A stretch of 64,000 nucleotides of DNA, taken from positions 744,001 through 808,000 of the forward strand of contig NZ_CP018863.1 of NCBI RefSeq assembly GCF_002849715.1, given 5' to 3'. Below the pieces are notes generated by a model, which searched no databases, was not told the DNA's origin, and was given only the letters and a program-made list of their open reading frames with translations. Positions 17,360 through 25,865 of the stretch are shown one piece after another (the stretch's first letter is position 1; the number at the start of each line of letters is the position of its first letter). The stretch comes from Arthrobacter crystallopoietes (GTDB taxonomy: Bacteria > Actinomycetota > Actinomycetes > Actinomycetales > Micrococcaceae). Position numbers and translations under genes: made by a program.

Positions 17360-17423
17360 GATGACGATTCCTTCCACCCGCCACTGCTCCGCGGTGCCCG
17401 AAAAAGCACCGCGAACAACACGG

Positions 17424-17452
17424 ATAGTAAGTAGTCTTATTTGTTAAGTGAA
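17424..17452 (-). promoter_or_regulatory. Candidate promoter of the four-helix membrane protein gene
   Basis: On the minus strand TTCACT and TACTAT are 17 bp apart, about 65 bp before the start codon. This is the main signal in the left half of the 381-bp gap 17360-17740. The right half holds GC-rich hairpins, including the minus-strand terminator at 17695-17719, and no gene that I can support. Confidence 0.35.
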
Positions 17453-17694
17453 TCACTGCCTATATCACTGCGCAAGTGCGATGGAAACCCCTACAGGACG
17501 CGGCGGGCTAGCCATCGTGGAAAAAACAGCTAGAATCGTTGTCGATTACAACTAAGTAATATCTGAGCCGCATTCTGTCATCCTTCGTCTCACTGGCAGA
17601 GTGGGCACACCTGGGTCCGGCCGTTCCCCACAGCCCGGAACCAGGTTCCCGGGGAGTCCCGGCCGCCTCGGCCCCAACCGAGGAACCGGAACTC

Positions 17695-17719
17695 AAAAAA
17701 GCCCCGCAGCAGCGGGGGG
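17695..17719 (-). terminator. Minus-strand intrinsic terminator beyond benE
   Basis: On the minus strand CCCCGC (17717-17712) and GCGGGG (17707-17702) pair around a 4-nt loop, then C and six T residues follow. It is a textbook terminator. It lies 170 bp past the benE stop, on the far side of the opposite-strand small gene. Confidence 0.78.
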
Positions 17720-17740
17720 ACGAAAGATTGACTCAGCACT

Positions 17741-17947
17741 ATGACCTCATTGACACATAAGAAGATCACCGCCACCTCTGTGGACGAAGCAGACAACCTG
17801 CTCGACGCGGTTGTGGACGAGCTCCAGCAACTGGCCGGCCAGGACGGCATCCACGGCATCCTGGTTACCAAGACCGGCCCCGGTCAGTTCACGGTTGAGT
17901 TGAGCGAAGAGGTGCCGTTCGGCGTGACCGAGGAAGCCATCGCTTAG
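17741..17947 (+). CDS. Small hypothetical protein
   Basis: 68 residues (MTSLTHKKITATSVDEAD... ending GVTEEAIA), acidic, with a strand-helix-strand look and the segment GIHGILVTKTGPGQFTVELS. A G-rich stretch lies about 20 bp upstream, too far for a good ribosome site, so the start is uncertain. The last 59 bp overlap the 3' end of benE on the other strand. The composition and codon use look coding. No family is recognised. Confidence 0.6.
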   Translation: MTSLTHKKITATSVDEADNLLDAVVDELQQLAGQDGIHGILVTKTGPGQFTVELSEEVPFGVTEEAIA

Positions 17948-19142
17948 TCCGCTTCAACAGGACATGGACCACCAGCCCTGCCAGCAGCGCCCAGAATGCG
18001 GCACCGATACCGGCGAAGCCAACGCCCGAGGCGGCAATCACGAAAGTGACCAATGCTGCCTCCCGTCCATCGGCGTCGGAAATCATCGTGGACACCGAAG
18101 AGCCAAGCACGCCCAGTAAGGCCAGGGCGGCTATCGTTTCCATGATCCCGTCCGGACCGAGCACCACCAGCGCCGCCACCCCCGTACTCAGGAGACCGAA
18201 TACCAGATAGGTGACGCCTGCAATCCGGGCTGCGCGCCAGCGCCGGGACGGATCGGAATGCACCTCGTCATTGGCGGCCAGGGCGCCGGAGATCGCTGCC
18301 AGATTCACGGAATGCCCGCCGAACGGCGCCGCGAGCAAGGTCAGCGCGCCGGTCAGCACCATCGAGAACCGCCACGGGACCCGGTAGCCGAAACTGCCCA
18401 TAACCACCACTCCGGGCACGTTCTGCGAAGCCATCGTGACAATGAACAGCGGCACGGCCAGAGCGGCGGCGGGCAGCAGCTCCAGCGACGGCGCCGCCAG
18501 ACTGACCTGGGGCAGCAAATTTTCCCAGTGCAGCTCCCGCATTCCCGGGCTGGCGGCAATGACCGCAAACCCCACGAGCACGACGGCGGGTGTGGCCCAT
18601 TTGCTCCACCAGCGCATCCCCAGCACCCAGACCAGCACGAGCGGCAGAAGCAGCCCCGGATTCGCGCCGGCGAGCCCCACCGCATCGAGGCAGATGGACA
18701 GGATGATTCCCGCCAGCATGCCCGAGGCTACTCCGGATGGAATCAGCTCGATCAACCTGCCCAGCGGGCGGATGACTCCGGCGAGAACCACCAGGACGCC
18801 CACCATGGCAAAGGCCGCGACAGCCGTCGGCCACCCGCCGGGAAGGACCCCGGTCGAGGCCAGCAGCGCAGCTCCCGGCGTTGACCACGCCAGGGTCAGC
18901 GGCATCCGGTAGCGCTGGGCCAGTATCAGCATCCCGATCCCCTGCAACACGCACAGCGCCAACAAGCCGGAAGCCGCTTGTGCCGGCGTCGCGCCAACCC
19001 CGCGAAGCCCTGTCAGGACCACTGCAAAGGAACTGGTAAAACCGACGACGGCGGTGACGATGCCGGCGGACAATGTTGCATCATGCGCGAGCACCGGTGC
19101 TGGTTGCGCGGCAACCTCTGGTTCATCTTGTTTGCTGGCCAC
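17889..19142 (-). CDS. BenE-family benzoate/H+ symporter-like transporter
   Basis: 417 residues with about eleven or twelve hydrophobic segments. BenE signatures are clear: LAWSTPGAALLASTG, SGVASGMLAGIILSI, VPLFIVTMASQNVPG and PFGGHSVNLAAISGA. The family imports benzoate or related acids by proton symport. No benzoate dioxygenase genes lie nearby, so the substrate is open. It is a single gene; its transcript seems to end at the terminator at 17695-17719 and so to run antisense through the small gene at 17741-17947. Confidence 0.9.
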   Translation of the reverse strand: MASKQDEPEVAAQPAPVLAHDATLSAGIVTAVVGFTSSFAVVLTGLRGVGATPAQAASGLLALCVLQGIGMLILAQRYRMPLTLAWSTPGAALLASTGVLPGGWPTAVAAFAMVGVLVVLAGVIRPLGRLIELIPSGVASGMLAGIILSICLDAVGLAGANPGLLLPLVLVWVLGMRWWSKWATPAVVLVGFAVIAASPGMRELHWENLLPQVSLAAPSLELLPAAALAVPLFIVTMASQNVPGVVVMGSFGYRVPWRFSMVLTGALTLLAAPFGGHSVNLAAISGALAANDEVHSDPSRRWRAARIAGVTYLVFGLLSTGVAALVVLGPDGIMETIAALALLGVLGSSVSTMISDADGREAALVTFVIAASGVGFAGIGAAFWALLAGLVVHVLLKRTKRWLPRSRRTAPLRSTQP

Positions 19143-19305
19143 AGCCAGAGGCTAGCATTTACGCCGGAAACAAAATCAGTCAGCAAACTTAGTTTCCCAT
19201 TGTGGCGAACCACCCCCTTGTGTAGCGTGATGATGAGTGGCCACTAGCTGGTCCGCGACGGCGGACATTTTGCACTCAAGGCACTCAAGCCAAAGGAGCA
19301 CAATC

Positions 19306-19827
19306 ATGGAAACGGTAGAAGAGACCATTGATGTAGGCGTCCCGGTAAGCACGGCTTACAACCAATGGACACAGTTTGAGTCCTTTCCGAACTTCATGTC
19401 CGGGGTTGAGTCCGTAACCCAGCTGACCAACACGACGAACCACTGGATCACCAAAATCGGCGGCGTGGAACGCGAGTTCGACACCGAGATTGTGGAGCAG
19501 CACCCGGACCAGCGCATTGCCTGGCGCAGCCTGGACGGCAAGTCCCATGCCGGGGCCGTGACCTTCGAGCGGCTCGGAGCGGACAGTACCAAGGTCGCAG
19601 TCCGCTTCGAATGGGACCCGGAGACCTTCACCGAAAAGGCCGGCGCCAAGCTTGGGATCGACAGCCTCCAGGTGAAGTCGGATCTGAAGAAGTTCAAGGA
19701 GTTCGTCGAAAACAGAGGCGCCGAGACGGGCGCATGGCGCGGCAATGTTGATGACACTGCTGCGGGCAGCGCCGGCCAGGCTGCCGCAAACATGGACGAG
19801 GACCTGCCGCCCGGCCGCCCGGTCTAA
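19306..19827 (+). CDS. SRPBCC (polyketide cyclase/START-like) family protein
   Basis: 173 residues. ETIDVGVPVSTAYNQWTQFESFPNFM is the standard start of SRPBCC lipid- or ligand-binding proteins of the polyketide cyclase/dehydrase type, and FDTEIVEQHPDQRIAWRS follows the family pattern. The tail after residue 145 (AAGSAGQAAANMDEDLPPG) is low-complexity. The ATG at 19306 follows AAAGGAG (19292-19298). Ligand unknown. Small-RNA candidate A lies 3' of it on the same strand. Confidence 0.87.
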   Translation: METVEETIDVGVPVSTAYNQWTQFESFPNFMSGVESVTQLTNTTNHWITKIGGVEREFDTEIVEQHPDQRIAWRSLDGKSHAGAVTFERLGADSTKVAVRFEWDPETFTEKAGAKLGIDSLQVKSDLKKFKEFVENRGAETGAWRGNVDDTAAGSAGQAAANMDEDLPPGRPV

Positions 19828-19905
19828 ACCGTCCGCTGAAACTCGGACACTGCGGCACTCAGGCAGTTGCCAGCTTCTTCAGGGGTAATTTTCAAAGTGG
19901 CGTCG

Positions 19906-20004
19906 TAGTGTTTTAGACACCTCATCAAAGGTGCGAGTGAACAAGACACCGGCTGGTCCTAGAGCCTCCCCCAACCTCCTGGACCGGCCGGTGTCGTTCG
20001 TTTT
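19906..20004 (+). ncRNA. Small-RNA candidate, copy A of a three-copy family
   Basis: TAGTGT (19906-19911) is followed after 5 nt by ACACCTC. A leader hairpin pairs CACCT (19918-19922) with AGGTG (19929-19933), then GCGAGTGA. A 15-bp stem (19945-19959 with 19981-19995, one G-U pair) carries a loop with TCCCCCAACCTCC, followed by GTTCGTTTTA. The tail touches the stop codon of the convergent flavodoxin gene. Copies B and C share the box, leader and loop, which supports independent transcription. Name and function are unknown. Confidence 0.6.
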
Positions 20005-20617
20005 AGCCCGTGGGGTAGGGCATTTTCTTCAGGCTCGCTGCCAGATGCACGGCGTTGCGGGCGGACGTCGCCGTCGTCGTTGCTGTTACCTCCGGCGTTT
20101 CGGGCAGGTCCTGGAAATCGGTGCCGTGCATGGCCTCCCCGACCCAGTAGGTGGATCCCTGTGCCGGAATACTGAAACCGACGTCGCCCAAGCCTTGGTA
20201 AAGCTCGGCGGTGACATGATGGGCGCCATCTTCATTTCCGACGACGGCGACCAGCGCCACCTTGTCATACATGCTTGGCCGGCTCTGGCCATCCGTCTCG
20301 GAAAGCTCCGCATCGAGGCGCTCCAGAACCTTTTGCGCAAGACTTGCCGGATGCCCCAGCCAGATCGGCGTGGCCAGCACCAGGATGTCCGATCCGAGAA
20401 TCTGCTCCCGGATCCGGGGCCACTCGTCGCCGTCGCCCATGTCGGTCTGGACACCGGGCTTGATGTCGTGGTCCACGACCCGGATCAGATCGCACTCCAC
20501 GCCTTGGGAACCGAGTTGCTGGATGACTTGGCGGGCCAGCAGCTCGCTGCTCGAGGGCTTGGGCGACGGTGTCAGGGTGCAGACCAGGGCAAGGGCTTTG
20601 AGCTTCACATCATCCAT
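20003..20617 (-). CDS. Flavodoxin-like NAD(P)H-dependent FMN reductase family protein
   Basis: 204 residues from the ATG at 20617. The strand LALVCTLTPSPKPSSSE is the phosphate-binding loop of FMN in this fold; DILVLATPIWLGHPASLAQKVLERLD is the conserved second block. It should bind FMN and reduce quinones or flavins with NAD(P)H. The C-terminal part (TATTTATSARNAVHLA) is a helix typical for the family. An earlier start at 20716 would add an atypical basic tail, so it is not used. It stands between small-RNA candidates A and B. Confidence 0.85.
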   Translation of the reverse strand: MDDVKLKALALVCTLTPSPKPSSSELLARQVIQQLGSQGVECDLIRVVDHDIKPGVQTDMGDGDEWPRIREQILGSDILVLATPIWLGHPASLAQKVLERLDAELSETDGQSRPSMYDKVALVAVVGNEDGAHHVTAELYQGLGDVGFSIPAQGSTYWVGEAMHGTDFQDLPETPEVTATTTATSARNAVHLAASLKKMPYPTG

Positions 20618-20720
20618 GGGGCCATTCTGCCGACGATGCTGGCGGGCGGCCACCCCGAACGGCACATTCGCTTTCAGGTTATTCACAGGCTGCTCCGGGT
20701 TTACTTCCATGTACAAGGCC

Positions 20721-20812
20721 TAGTGTTGAAAACACCTCATAGGTGCGAGTGATTACGGCACCGGCGGTCGGAGTTTCCCCCAACCTCCCGATCCGCCGGT
20801 GCCTTCTCTTTT
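20721..20812 (+). ncRNA. Small-RNA candidate, copy B, upstream of the prephenate dehydratase gene
   Basis: TAGTGT (20721-20726), 5 nt, then ACACCTC; leader hairpin CACCT (20733-20737) with AGGTG (20741-20745); GCGAGTGA. The long stem starts GGCACCGGCGG (20757-20767) and closes with CCGCCGGTGCC; its apical part GGAG-TTTCCCCCAAC-CTCC forms the loop, and TTCTCTTTT ends it. It lies in the divergent gap before pheA. It could be a free RNA or an attenuator of pheA; the shared box with the other copies favours a free RNA. Confidence 0.6.
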
Positions 20813-20881
20813 GTCACGTTCGTTAAACGCGGGAGCAGACGCGAAAGCATCCGCCGGAGCGGGCGATGCGATAATTCAGCC

Positions 20882-21730
20882 ATGACTGATGCAATCGCCT
20901 ACCAGGGTGAACCCGGCTCCAACTCCCATATAGCGTGTACCGAAGTGCGCCCCGACTGGGAGGCTGTGCCGTGCGCCAGCTTCGAGGATGCCTTTGCCCA
21001 AGTCACCAGTGGCCAGGCAAAGCTGGCTATGATTCCCATTGACAACTCGATCGCCGGGCGCGTTGCCGACATCCATGCGATGCTCCCCAACACCACACTG
21101 CAGATTATCGAGGAACACTTCCTGCGCATCAGGTTCAGCCTGCTGGGCATCCCCGGCACCAGCATTGACCAGGCGAAGGAAGTCCACAGCCACATTCATG
21201 CGCTGGGGCAGTGCCGCAAGCTCATCCGCGAGCTCGGACTGAAGCCTGTCATCGCCGGCGACACTGCCGGGTCTGCCCGCGAGGTCAGCGAATGGCAGGA
21301 TCCGGCCAAGGTTTCCCTCGCACCGCCGATGGCAGCCGAACTCTACGGACTCGATGTGCTCGCCCATGATGCCGAGGACGATCCCACGAACACCACGCGC
21401 TTCGTGGTGCTGGCGGACAAGCAGCCGATCCCCAGCCGCGAAGAGCTCGCGGGCCCGGCGGTGACGAGCTTCGTCTTCCGCGTCCGGAACGTTCCGTCAG
21501 CCCTTTACAAGGCGCTGGGCGGCTTCGCCACTAACGGCATCAACATGACCCGGCTGGAAAGCTACATGGTCGGCGGCGAGTTCGCGGCCACGATGTTCAT
21601 GGTGGATGTGGAAGGCCACCCCGAAGACACGGCGATGATCCACGCCTTTGAGGAACTGGACTTCTTCACCACCGAAATCCGGATCCTCGGCGTCTATCCG
21701 GCGCATCCCTTCCGGCGCAAGACCGCCTAG
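20882..21730 (+). CDS. pheA: Prephenate dehydratase
   Basis: 282 residues, a monofunctional enzyme. It converts prephenate to phenylpyruvate in phenylalanine synthesis. IAYQGEPGSNSHIA opens the catalytic domain and DPTNTTRFVVLA holds the catalytic Thr-Arg-Phe motif (about 178-180). A C-terminal ACT domain (about 195-275) with VPSALYKALGGFATNGINMTRLES corresponds to the GALH and ESRP regions that bind Phe for feedback control, the first being altered to SALY. It is transcribed alone, 70 bp after small-RNA candidate B. Confidence 0.94.
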   Translation: MTDAIAYQGEPGSNSHIACTEVRPDWEAVPCASFEDAFAQVTSGQAKLAMIPIDNSIAGRVADIHAMLPNTTLQIIEEHFLRIRFSLLGIPGTSIDQAKEVHSHIHALGQCRKLIRELGLKPVIAGDTAGSAREVSEWQDPAKVSLAPPMAAELYGLDVLAHDAEDDPTNTTRFVVLADKQPIPSREELAGPAVTSFVFRVRNVPSALYKALGGFATNGINMTRLESYMVGGEFAATMFMVDVEGHPEDTAMIHAFEELDFFTTEIRILGVYPAHPFRRKTA

Positions 21731-21770
21731 GAAATGGCGCCCGGGCCGCGGCCGGCGGCCGCGACCCAGA

Positions 21771-22847
21771 TCAGCCGTTCCCGGGATTGAGTACTTCATC
21801 CAGGTTGAACTTCACCGGTTCTTCCAGCTGCTCGTAGGTGCAGGACCGGGGATCCCGGTCCGGCCGCCAGCGGGCGAACTGGGTGGTGTGGCGGAACCGT
21901 TCGCCCTCCATGTGGTCATACTTCACTTCGACCACGCGCTCCGGGCGCAGCGGCGTAAAAGACAGGTCCTTGCCCCCGCTCCACCGGCTGCCTTCGGAAT
22001 TGCGCGGGGTCCGGGTGCCCTCTTCTTGCTTCGCCCACGCCCACGGATGGTCATCGAAGGTAGTAACCAGCGGCTGCAGTTCCTCGAACAGCTCCTGGCG
22101 CCGCTGCATCGAAAACGAACCGGCCACGCCCACATTGGCGAGTTCACCGTCGTCGTTATAGAGCCCGAGCAGCAGGGAGCCGATCCGGTCCGGGCCGCTT
22201 TTGTGCACCCGGTAGCCAGCGAGCACGCAGTCCACCGTGCGCTCGTGTTTGATCTTGAACATTGCCCGCTTGTTCGGCTGGTACAGGCCGTCCAGCGGCT
22301 TGGCGATCACGCCGTCGAGCCCGGCGCCTTCAAACTCATGGAACCAGCGCACGGCCACGCCGTGGTCCGCCGTGGCATTCGTCAGATGGATCGGCGGCTG
22401 CGCGTGGGCGAGGGCCTTTGCCAGGCGGGCACGCCGCTCGGCAAAGGGCTCGCCGGTCAGGTCCTCATCGCCCAGGGCCAGCAGGTCGAAGGCGACGAAC
22501 TTGGCCGGCGTCTGCTCGGCGAGAAGCTTCACCCGGCTGGCCGCGGGATGGATCCGCTGCTGCAGGGCCTCGAAGTCCAGCCGGTCCCCCGAAGCTCCGA
22601 CCAGGACGATTTCGCCGTCGACCACGCACCGTTCCGGCAGGTTCTTCTTGACCGCTTCGATGATTTCGGGAAAGTAGCGGTTCATCGGCTTTTCGTTGCG
22701 GCTGCCGATTTCGACGTCGTCCCCGTCGCGGAAGATGATCGATCTGAACCCGTCCCATTTGGGTTCGAAGCTCATGTCGCCGTCGGGAATCTCGCTGAGG
22801 GGCTTCGCCAGCATCGGGGCGACCGGGGGCATTACCGGAAGTTTCAT
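21771..22847 (-). CDS. ligC: ATP-dependent DNA ligase of the LigC type
   Basis: 358 residues, the length usual for actinobacterial LigC. The adenylated lysine is Lys30 in EPKWDGFR. Further nucleotidyltransferase motifs are VVDGEIVL, FVAFDLLAL, GLDGVIAKPL and MFKIKHERTVDCV; the OB-fold domain starts near residue 215. It seals nicks or gaps in base-excision or NHEJ-type repair. There is no Ku or LigD gene nearby. It follows the DHFR-like gene by 9 bp, so both are likely in one transcript. Confidence 0.93.
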   Translation of the reverse strand: MKLPVMPPVAPMLAKPLSEIPDGDMSFEPKWDGFRSIIFRDGDDVEIGSRNEKPMNRYFPEIIEAVKKNLPERCVVDGEIVLVGASGDRLDFEALQQRIHPAASRVKLLAEQTPAKFVAFDLLALGDEDLTGEPFAERRARLAKALAHAQPPIHLTNATADHGVAVRWFHEFEGAGLDGVIAKPLDGLYQPNKRAMFKIKHERTVDCVLAGYRVHKSGPDRIGSLLLGLYNDDGELANVGVAGSFSMQRRQELFEELQPLVTTFDDHPWAWAKQEEGTRTPRNSEGSRWSGGKDLSFTPLRPERVVEVKYDHMEGERFRHTTQFARWRPDRDPRSCTYEQLEEPVKFNLDEVLNPGNG

Positions 22848-22856
22848 GCGTCTCTC

Positions 22857-23420
22857 CTACCGGACGGTATAGCGGACAGCGACACCGCCGGGCTCCAGGA
22901 CCTCGGCGCTGTGCGGGACAAACTTTTCCCCGGCGGCCGACGGCGGATACGCCGGCAGCCCTTCGCCGAGCACGGTGGGCAGCATGTGCAGGTACAGCTC
23001 GTCCACCAGTTCCTTGCGGAACAGCAGCCGTGTCAGCGTCAGCGAACCCCAGACGATGACGTCACCGCTCTCGGTGTCTTTGAGTTCGTGGATCCGGGCG
23101 GGAATGTTGTCGCCGATGACCTGCGCCTCGCCGTCGCCCCAGGGAGCCCGTTGCAGAGTTCTGGACACCACGTGCTTAGGCAGCCGGTTGATTGGCTCCG
23201 CGATGGGCTCCTGCCTCGGATCAGCGCCGGGCCAGTAAGCGGCGAACATCGAGTAGGTCACCCGGCCGAGCAGGATGGCGGAGCAGCCTTCGAGCAGGCG
23301 GGCGTTGGCATCCATAATGGACGTCCAGCCGCGGATCTGGTCCATAAACCGCAGGCCGCCGTCGGGCTCGGCCGCGTAGCCGTCCATCGTGGTGAACTGC
23401 TGGATGATGAGCCTGCCCAT
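22857..23420 (-). CDS. DHFR/RibD C-terminal-like reductase
   Basis: 187 residues from the ATG at 23420, preceded by GGAAGGACC. MGRLIIQQFTTMDGYAAEPDGG is the standard start of the actinobacterial dihydrofolate reductase/RibD family; LLGRVTYSMFAAYWP and DVIVWGSLTLTRLL are the other conserved blocks. These proteins bind NADPH, but most have no proven substrate and are not the housekeeping DHFR. An ATG at 23486 would add an unlikely tail. Confidence 0.88.
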   Translation of the reverse strand: MGRLIIQQFTTMDGYAAEPDGGLRFMDQIRGWTSIMDANARLLEGCSAILLGRVTYSMFAAYWPGADPRQEPIAEPINRLPKHVVSRTLQRAPWGDGEAQVIGDNIPARIHELKDTESGDVIVWGSLTLTRLLFRKELVDELYLHMLPTVLGEGLPAYPPSAAGEKFVPHSAEVLEPGGVAVRYTVR

Positions 23421-23612
23421 GGTGGTCCTTCCTGCGCAGCCAGGCCACCGTCGTCCGCTGGCCGAATAGAAGTATCCCTCCATCACGTTAGTGTCCGCGG
23501 CCCGATTTGGACAGGGTCTTACCGCCCAGGCCTTCTGCGGGCTGCGGGCCGCTCGTGCTAAGAAAGTAAGGACAGTTCCGGACAGAACAGCCCCAATCGA
23601 CAGGACTCAACA

Positions 23613-24599
23613 GTGCAATCTCGCCGCATCGGCACCCAGGAAGTCGGCAGCATCGGTCTGGGCTGCATGAATCTCAGCCACGCCTACGGAACCCCGCCCT
23701 CGCGGGAAGCTGCCGCCGATTTGCTCCGGCATGCGCTGGACAGCGGAGTCGTCCACTTTGATACTGCGGCGCTGTACGGGGCCACGGCCAACGAGACACT
23801 GGTCGGCGAGGTACTCGGTTCCCGGCGCGACGAATTCTTCCTGGCCAGCAAATGCGGCATGACCAGTGTTGACGGCAAACGTGTGATCGACGGCCGGCCG
23901 GAAACGCTCAAAACCACGTGCGAAGAGGCGTTGCGCCGGCTCCGCACAGACCACATCGACCTCTACTACCTGCACCGCTGGGACCAGGACATTCCGATCG
24001 AAGACAGCGTGGGCGCCCTGGCCGAACTGGTCCAGGAAGGCAAGATCGGCGGGATCGGTCTGTCCGAGGTTTCGGCGGCGACGCTGCGGCGGGCAAATGC
24101 CGTCCACCCTATTGCCGCGCTCCAGACCGAGTACTCGCTCTGGAGCCGCAATCCCGAGCTCGGCGCGCTGGCCACGTGCGCCGAACTCGGCACGGCCTTC
24201 GTCGCGTTCAGCCCGCTGGGCCGCGGCTTCCTCACCGGGAAGATCCGCGACGTCGCAGCGCTGCCCGAATCGGATATCCGCCGGGCGATGCCGCGCTTCT
24301 CCGCCGCGAACTACCCGCGGAACCTTGAGCTCGTGGATCAGTTCGCGGGCCTGGCCAAGGAAGCCGGCTGTACTCCGGCGCAGCTGGCCATCGCATGGCT
24401 GCTGCATCAGGGCGAGCACGTCATCGCGCTCCCGGGAACCACCAGCGTTCCCCACCTGGACGAGGACCTGGCGGCCGACGCCGTCGTCCTTAGTGAGGAG
24501 GTGCTCAAGCGCGCGGACACGCTGATTAACGAGCAGACCGTGCACGGCCCGCGCTACACTCCGGCCATGCAGGCGGACGTCGATACCGAAGAGTTCTGA
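23613..24599 (+). CDS. Aldo/keto reductase
   Basis: 328 residues, start GTG at 23613. The (beta/alpha)8 reductase family is shown by IGLGCMNLSHAYG, the catalytic Asp and Tyr in HFDTAALYGATANE, Lys in FLASKCGM and the His in YYLHRWDQDIPIEDSVGAL. C-terminal NADP-binding residues lie in the PGTTSVPHLDEDL block. It reduces an aldehyde or ketone with NADPH; the natural substrate is unknown. It is convergent with the PIG-L gene, separated by 13 bp only. Confidence 0.92.
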   Translation: MQSRRIGTQEVGSIGLGCMNLSHAYGTPPSREAAADLLRHALDSGVVHFDTAALYGATANETLVGEVLGSRRDEFFLASKCGMTSVDGKRVIDGRPETLKTTCEEALRRLRTDHIDLYYLHRWDQDIPIEDSVGALAELVQEGKIGGIGLSEVSAATLRRANAVHPIAALQTEYSLWSRNPELGALATCAELGTAFVAFSPLGRGFLTGKIRDVAALPESDIRRAMPRFSAANYPRNLELVDQFAGLAKEAGCTPAQLAIAWLLHQGEHVIALPGTTSVPHLDEDLAADAVVLSEEVLKRADTLINEQTVHGPRYTPAMQADVDTEEF

Positions 24600-24612
24600 A
24601 CCGCAGGCCGGG

Positions 24613-25332
24613 TTAGAACCGGTACAGCTCGAACCCGACCCTCCGGGCAGAGGCTTCGGGACCACCGGTGGTCAGCTCTATCTGGCGCCGGGCCTGGACC
24701 TCAACGGGCTCTGGGCTCAGTGCCTGCAGATAGCGCCGGTGTTCGCTCAGGGACCGGACGGCCCGTTCAATGCTGTCCTCGTCGACGTCCAGCCAGTGCG
24801 TGGGGTGCATGGAACACACGCCCACCCAGCGCACGCCGGCATGCGGCGGCAGACCTTCGGCGCTGAGCTCGGGGAAGATCCACTCGTTAGCCGCGTCCGC
24901 CACCGCGTCCATGACGGCTGTTCCCAGATGGCGGTGGTCGGGCGAATTCCAGCTGCCCGGCCCCCAGGTCTGGCCGAAGTTCAGGGTAATGATGCCGTCC
25001 GGCCGGTGCCGGCGGATCGCGCGGGCGATATCCAGCCGCAGACCGGGAGTGTTCTCGATCCTGCCGTCCGCGTAGTCGAGAAACTCCAGGTCTTCGACGC
25101 CGACGTGCCCGCAGGCCCGGCGCTGCTCCTCGGCCCGGATCACCGCCGACTCTTGGGGATCGAGCCCGGCAATGCCCGCTTCGCCCCGCGTCGCCAACAC
25201 GTAACCGATGCTCTTGCCCGCCGTGGTCCACTGGGCCACGGCCGCTGCGGCTCCGTACTCCGGATCATCCGGGTGGGCCATAACCAACAGCGCCCGCTGC
25301 CAATCGGCCGGCATTTCCGACGACGATTCCAT
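24613..25332 (-). CDS. PIG-L family deacetylase
   Basis: 239 residues. AHPDDPEYGAA near the N-terminus (about 19-29) gives the His-Pro-Asp-Asp metal ligands, and NSPDHRHLG (about 129-137) supplies the second zinc His. The enzymes remove acetyl from N-acetylglucosamine-type substrates, as in mycothiol (MshB) or related thiol conjugates (Mca). The sequence does not decide between these. The ATG at 25332 follows GGGGGAGG. It is a single-gene unit. Confidence 0.9.
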   Translation of the reverse strand: MESSSEMPADWQRALLVMAHPDDPEYGAAAAVAQWTTAGKSIGYVLATRGEAGIAGLDPQESAVIRAEEQRRACGHVGVEDLEFLDYADGRIENTPGLRLDIARAIRRHRPDGIITLNFGQTWGPGSWNSPDHRHLGTAVMDAVADAANEWIFPELSAEGLPPHAGVRWVGVCSMHPTHWLDVDEDSIERAVRSLSEHRRYLQALSPEPVEVQARRQIELTTGGPEASARRVGFELYRF

Positions 25333-25591
25333 AGCTGCCTCCCCCGTTCACAGGCCCTGCACTGGCCCGATGGCTGTTGTTTCACCCAGCGTAGCCGGGG
25401 CGGCACGGCCGGCCACTTGATAACGGCGCCATGTCGGGCCAACGGCGAGAATCTCTTTCCCATTACGGTCATTGTCGTCAGTGCGCCGCGTCCCTACCAT
25501 GGAAGAACCTCAATACCTGTCCCTGCGGGACTCAGCCACGAACCACAGCTTTGCCTTCATCCGCGCACTTCTCCCGCCCCAAGGATCTGCC

Positions 25592-25840
25592 GTGAAAAAT
25601 CTGCCCCGCCGACTGGCCATGCGAACCCTGGCCGCCCTTGACCTGCACTGCGCCCGTTGCGATTCGATAGGCGAACACCGCCTGGACAAGCACCTGGGCA
25701 GAGCCGGAGCTCCGGCTTCCCCGATCGTCCGGGCGAGACAGTACGTGCTGGTCTGCGCCGCCTGCGGCGTCGCCCAGGAACTGACGGAGCAGCAAAAGAG
25801 ATCAGTCCTGCACTACACGGCCCACCCCCTGACGGCCTGA
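25592..25840 (+). CDS. Small protein with two CxxC motifs
   Basis: 82 residues from a GTG at 25592, chosen because AAGGA (25581-25585) lies 6 bp upstream. The frame is open further upstream but without a better start. CARC and CAAC, 40 residues apart, form a likely zinc ribbon; between them the protein is basic (KHLGRAGAPASPIVRARQY). No known family is evident. It could bind nucleic acid or protein. It is followed by the palindrome at 25866. Confidence 0.65.
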   Translation: MKNLPRRLAMRTLAALDLHCARCDSIGEHRLDKHLGRAGAPASPIVRARQYVLVCAACGVAQELTEQQKRSVLHYTAHPLTA

Positions 25841-25865
25841 CCGCGCGTTACCTACTATTGCCTTG

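Noticed and set aside
21648..23561. Plus-strand open frame of about 637 codons opposite ligC and the DHFR-like gene
   Set aside because: The opposite strand carries well-conserved ligase motifs; this frame has none and follows the antisense composition.
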